Below the pieces are notes generated by a model. It was not told the DNA's origin and searched no databases. It worked only from the letters and a program-made list of their open reading frames with translations. A stretch of DNA of 7,682 bases from DASTGO01 sp035719045 (GTDB lineage: Bacteria > Actinomycetota > Actinomycetes > Actinomycetales > Kineosporiaceae), in contig DASTGO010000546.1 in assembly GCA_035719045.1 (NCBI GenBank), forward strand, positions 1 to 7,682, in the 5' to 3' direction. The position numbers and the translations under genes are program-made. The stretch's first letter is position 1, and each line of letters starts with the position of its first letter. Of this stretch, positions 5,777 through 7,682 are shown in pieces.

Positions 5777-5959
5777 GCCGGTGATCCTCCCGCACCCCAC
5801 CGGGCGGGCGGGAGCCGGTGCGCGGCGGGCGACGGCGTGTGCACGCCGGACCCCGGCTTGCGGGAGCGGGCTACCATCCCGGCAGCAGCAACCGGCCAGC
5901 AGGGTGATCCACGCCATGCCGCTGGCCAGATGCCACGCCAGTGGCCGGAGGGAGCCCGC
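5777..5959. promoter_or_regulatory. Divergent promoter region between the GT-C-like gene and marR
   Basis: This 183-bp gap must carry promoters in both directions. It holds a palindrome CGGCGTG-TG-CACGCCG (5833-5848), a possible marR -10 TACCAT (5872-5877, TANNNT pattern, no convincing -35), and an inverted repeat CTCCCGC/GCGGGAG (5787-5793 and 5808-5814) covering the Shine-Dalgarno of the minus-strand gene. A further inverted repeat GCCAC/GTGGC (5932-5945) abuts the marR ribosome-binding site. Confidence 0.45.
5833..5848. promoter_or_regulatory. Candidate operator: 16-bp palindrome in the marR divergent region
   Basis: Perfect 7-bp arms CGGCGTG and CACGCCG surround a two-base centre. MarR proteins are dimers that usually bind palindromes of about this size and often repress their own gene and a divergent neighbour. 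Here the site lies about 57 bp from the membrane protein start and about 112 bp from the marR start. The link to this MarR is inferred from position only. Confidence 0.35.
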
Positions 5960-6517
5960 GTGACCGGCCAGTACACCCTGGGCCAGACCGAGCGCGCCGT
6001 CACCGAGCGGCTCGCCGGGCTGCCGGTCGACCTCGGGGCGATGGCTGCGGTGAGCAACCTGTACCGGGCGGCCGGCGTGGTCCGCAATCACTTCGAGCGG
6101 ACCGTGCTCGCCGAACAGGGCCTGACCTGGACGGCCTGGGTCGTGCTCTGGGTGGTCTGGGTCTGGGAGGACATCGAGACCCGGCATGCCGCCTCCGAGG
6201 CGGGGATCTCCAAGTCGACCCTGACCGGGGTCGCCGGGACCCTGCAGAACCGTGGCCTGCTGCGCCGCCGTCCCTACCCGGCCGACGGCCGCCGGGTCCT
6301 GCTGTCCCTCACCCCGAAGGCCCGTCAGCTCATGGAGGACCTGTTCCCCGAGTTCAACCGGCATGAGGCGCAGGCCCTGGCCACCCTCGACCCGCAGGAG
6401 CTGGAGGTCATGACCCGGGCGCTGCGCAAGGTGGTCCAGCATCTGGAGATGCTCGACGGCCCCGAGGGGACCGGCGGCGCCCGGGCCGAACCCCCGGTGG
6501 ACGTCTCCGCGGGCTGA
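5960..6517 (+). CDS. MarR-family winged helix-turn-helix transcriptional regulator
   Basis: The 185-residue protein has the MarR layout. N-terminal dimerisation helices (about 25-50) lead to LTWTAWVVLWVVWVWEDIETRHAAS (55-79) and the recognition helix AGISKSTLTGVAGTLQNRGL (81-100). The wing carries RRRPYPADGRRVLLSLT (102-118, with the usual D-R pair Asp109/Arg111), and C-terminal helices follow (120-165). These proteins bind DNA as dimers and commonly release it on binding small aromatic or oxidising compounds. GTG 5960 is chosen because GGAGGG lies seven bases upstream; in-frame ATG 5930 has no ribosome-binding site. The tail after residue 166 is Gly/Pro/Ala-rich and probably disordered. The gene is divergent from the membrane protein gene and convergent with the dioxygenase gene, with a 46-bp gap and no clear terminator between them. 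The tryptophan-rich segment before the recognition helix is notable. Ligand and targets are unknown. Confidence 0.92.
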   Translation: MTGQYTLGQTERAVTERLAGLPVDLGAMAAVSNLYRAAGVVRNHFERTVLAEQGLTWTAWVVLWVVWVWEDIETRHAASEAGISKSTLTGVAGTLQNRGLLRRRPYPADGRRVLLSLTPKARQLMEDLFPEFNRHEAQALATLDPQELEVMTRALRKVVQHLEMLDGPEGTGGARAEPPVDVSAG

Positions 6518-6563
6518 GAGCGACCGGCACCAGGGGCGTTCGATCAGGCAGCGGCGGTCCGGG

Positions 6564-7382
6564 TCAGGCCACCTCGACCGAGCGCTTGGACAGGCCGATC
6601 CAGTAGCCGTCGACCCTCGTCCGTGGTGCGGCGGACAACTGTGTGCCGGTGCCGAGGATGACGAACAGCGGCGTGAAGTGGTCGGCGGTCGGGTGCGCGT
6701 ACCCCACGGCCGGAGCCCGGTGCCGGAAGTCGGCCAGGGTCTCCACGTCGCCTGCGGCCAGCGCCTCGGCGGCCCAGGCGTCGAACTCCCGGGACCAGCC
6801 GGGGGGCGGCTGGTCGACGTCGAAGGAGTTGAGGAAGGGCAGGCCGTGGGTCATGAACCCGCTGCCGACGATGAGCACGCCCTGGTCGCGCAGCGGTGCC
6901 AGCCGGCGGCCCAGCTCGATCAGCCGCCACGGGTCCTGCGAGGGCAGGGAGATCTGCAGCACGGGGATGTCCGCCCGTGGGTACATCACGGTCAGCGGGA
7001 CGTAGGCGCCGTGGTCCAGCCCGCGCCGGGGCTTGTGCGCGACCGGTTCACCGTCCGGCATCAGCGCGACCACCTGTGCGGCCAGGTCGGGGGCGCCGGG
7101 CGCCGGATAGGTCACCCGGTAGTACTTCTCGGGGAAGCCCCAGAAGTCGTGGACCAGCCCGACCGGCTCGGTCGCCCCGATGGTCAGCGGCGCCGACTCC
7201 CAGTGGGCGCTCACCACGAGGATCGCCGTCGGGCGGGGCAGTTCCCGGGACCAGGTCTGCAGCTGCGACACCCACAGGGCGTCGTCCACCAGCGGCGGGG
7301 CACCGTGCCCGAGGTAGAGGCTCGGCATCCGCCCGGGGCCGCCGACGGCCGTGCCGCCCGTGGCCGCGTGCTGCTCGCTCAT
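6564..7382 (-). CDS. LigB/YgiD-type extradiol ring-cleavage dioxygenase (4,5-DOPA dioxygenase-like)
   Basis: The 272-residue protein is the normal length for the DODA/YgiD branch of class III (LigB-type) extradiol dioxygenases, which use an active-site metal to open catechol rings next to the hydroxyls. Expected ligand and catalytic motifs are present in order: LGHGAPP (His26), SAHWES (His60), GLDHGAYVPL (His124), MTHGLPF (His179) and TADHFTPLF (His235). The family motif HDFWGFPEKYY (78-88) is also intact. The start is ATG 7382, with GGAGG five bases upstream. The first 18 residues are a flexible Gly/Ala extension before the conserved MPSLYLGHG. In E. coli YgiD opens L-DOPA in vitro, but the natural substrate in most bacteria is unknown. 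Neighbouring marR converges on it and is a plausible regulator of an aromatic-responsive gene. The gene may have its own promoter at 7411-7439 or be read from the upstream partial frame. Confidence 0.93.
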   Translation of the reverse strand: MSEQHAATGGTAVGGPGRMPSLYLGHGAPPLVDDALWVSQLQTWSRELPRPTAILVVSAHWESAPLTIGATEPVGLVHDFWGFPEKYYRVTYPAPGAPDLAAQVVALMPDGEPVAHKPRRGLDHGAYVPLTVMYPRADIPVLQISLPSQDPWRLIELGRRLAPLRDQGVLIVGSGFMTHGLPFLNSFDVDQPPPGWSREFDAWAAEALAAGDVETLADFRHRAPAVGYAHPTADHFTPLFVILGTGTQLSAAPRTRVDGYWIGLSKRSVEVA

Positions 7383-7410
7383 CCGGTCCTCCCGATGGTC
7401 CGTCCCGACC

Positions 7411-7439
7411 ACCCTAGCAACTGGTTGAGCGTTGAAGAA
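7411..7439 (-). promoter_or_regulatory. Putative promoter and half-site cluster upstream of the dioxygenase gene
   Basis: On the minus strand TAGGGT (7411-7416) fits TANNNT, with a weak TTCTTC (7434-7439) 17 bp upstream. The spacer holds three related half-sites. On the plus strand they read CAAC-TG-GTTGA-GC-GTTGA (7418-7435): an inverted pair followed by a direct repeat. Such repeats over a promoter suggest an operator, and a MarR-type regulator is the obvious candidate given the neighbour. The TAG of the -10 is also the stop codon of the upstream partial frame, so promoter and gene end overlap. Confidence 0.35.
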
Positions 7440-7682
7440 TATTCCGGGACGAGTGGGATCCGGCGGCCGGAGGCCGGGGGCGGTTCGAGGCGGCCAGCGC
7501 CCGGACAGCGGCCAGCATCACGTCCTCCACCCGGCCCTCGACGGGCACCCAGGCGTGGCGCAACCCGAGCAGGGGCGGCAGGGCGCCGTGCTCCTCAGGG
7601 CCGTGCCCCGCGGCGGCGCCAGGACGGTGGTGCTTCCCGGTTCCGGACGGTGCCGGGTGGGCGCCCCTACCCGCCGCCCTGG
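7414..7682 (-). CDS. Unidentified protein, C-terminal 88 codons (5' end outside window)
   Basis: A minus-strand frame is open from the window edge (first full codon 7678-7680) to TAG 7414-7416. Its central part, LPPLLGLRHAWVPVEG followed by RVEDVMLAAVRALAA, looks like real protein: a beta-type segment followed by an amphipathic helix, in codons almost all ending in G or C. The two other minus frames are closed by stops. The last dozen codons are AT-richer and lack that bias, so the frame may run into non-coding sequence or the protein may have a variable tail. I recognise no family. It ends 31 nt before the dioxygenase start in the same direction, so the two could be co-transcribed. An overlapping plus-strand frame is also open but reads as an unstructured Ser/Arg/Pro-rich product. 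Confidence 0.45.
   Translation of the reverse strand, partial: RAAGRGAHPAPSGTGKHHRPGAAAGHGPEEHGALPPLLGLRHAWVPVEGRVEDVMLAAVRALAASNRPRPPAAGSHSSRNILQRSTSC

Noticed and set aside
2927..5959. A very long plus-strand open frame (about 1,000 codons before marR begins) covering the acyl-CoA ligase and membrane protein genes.
   Set aside because: It is antisense to two well-supported genes. Its product is Gln/Arg/His/Pro-rich, as expected from reading leucine-rich membrane segments backwards in GC-rich DNA. Only the last 186 codons, with their own Shine-Dalgarno, are real (marR).
5777..6442. N-terminal extension of the membrane protein frame to 6442, giving a 623-residue protein.
   Set aside because: The extension lies antisense to marR, lacks membrane character, and crosses the divergent promoter region. 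GTG 5776 has a proper ribosome-binding site.
6518..6563. Terminator between convergent marR and dioxygenase genes.
   Set aside because: Only a 5-bp repeat with a loop of nearly 30 bases (GACCG/CGGTC) can be drawn in the 46-bp gap, too weak to annotate.
1..7682. CRISPR array, insertion sequence, toxin-antitoxin or defence system.
   Set aside because: No regularly spaced repeats, no transposase or nuclease motifs, no terminal inverted repeats with target duplications; every long gene belongs to a metabolic, envelope or regulatory family.

Overview
The window is chromosomal DNA of very high GC content. Coding frames are strongly biased to G or C at third codon positions, GTG starts are frequent, and Shine-Dalgarno sequences are GGAGG-like. 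The gene set (GTP-dependent PEP carboxykinase, a multi-pass LytR-CpsA-Psr protein, an AlkK-type FadD acyl-CoA ligase, a tRNA without an encoded CCA end) points to an Actinomycetota bacterium. Genus cannot be decided from the sequence. There is no sign of a mobile element, CRISPR array or prophage.

Layout from left to right: (1) the last 100 codons of pckG (+), ending at a perfect 19-bp hairpin; (2) a tRNA-Ser(GCU) gene on the minus strand with its own promoter and a hairpin terminator, converging on pckG; (3) a 199-bp gap holding the tRNA promoter and the leader of the next gene, with two possible leader peptides; (4) a LytR-CpsA-Psr cell-wall glycopolymer ligase (+); (5) a bidirectional hairpin between the convergent LCP and FadD genes; (6) an AlkK/FadD-like acyl-CoA synthetase (-) with a 273-bp upstream region; (7) a polytopic membrane protein resembling GT-C (GT87/DUF2029-like) glycosyltransferases (-); (8) a MarR-family regulator (+), divergent from the membrane protein gene; (9) a LigB/YgiD-type extradiol dioxygenase (-), convergent with marR; (10) the 3' end of an unidentified minus-strand reading frame running off the right edge.

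The genes do not form one pathway. pckG is central carbon metabolism. The LCP protein and the GT-C-like protein both fit envelope glycopolymer or glycolipid assembly, but they are separated by fadD and are not co-transcribed. The MarR gene lies beside the dioxygenase and the membrane protein gene, so either could be its target. Repeated GTTGA half-sites over the dioxygenase promoter and a 16-bp palindrome in the marR/membrane-protein divergent region are the most testable regulatory leads. I found no convincing undescribed system. The least explained items are the GT-C-like protein, the terminal partial frame, the small reading frames ahead of the LCP gene, and several inverted repeats in the intergenic regions.
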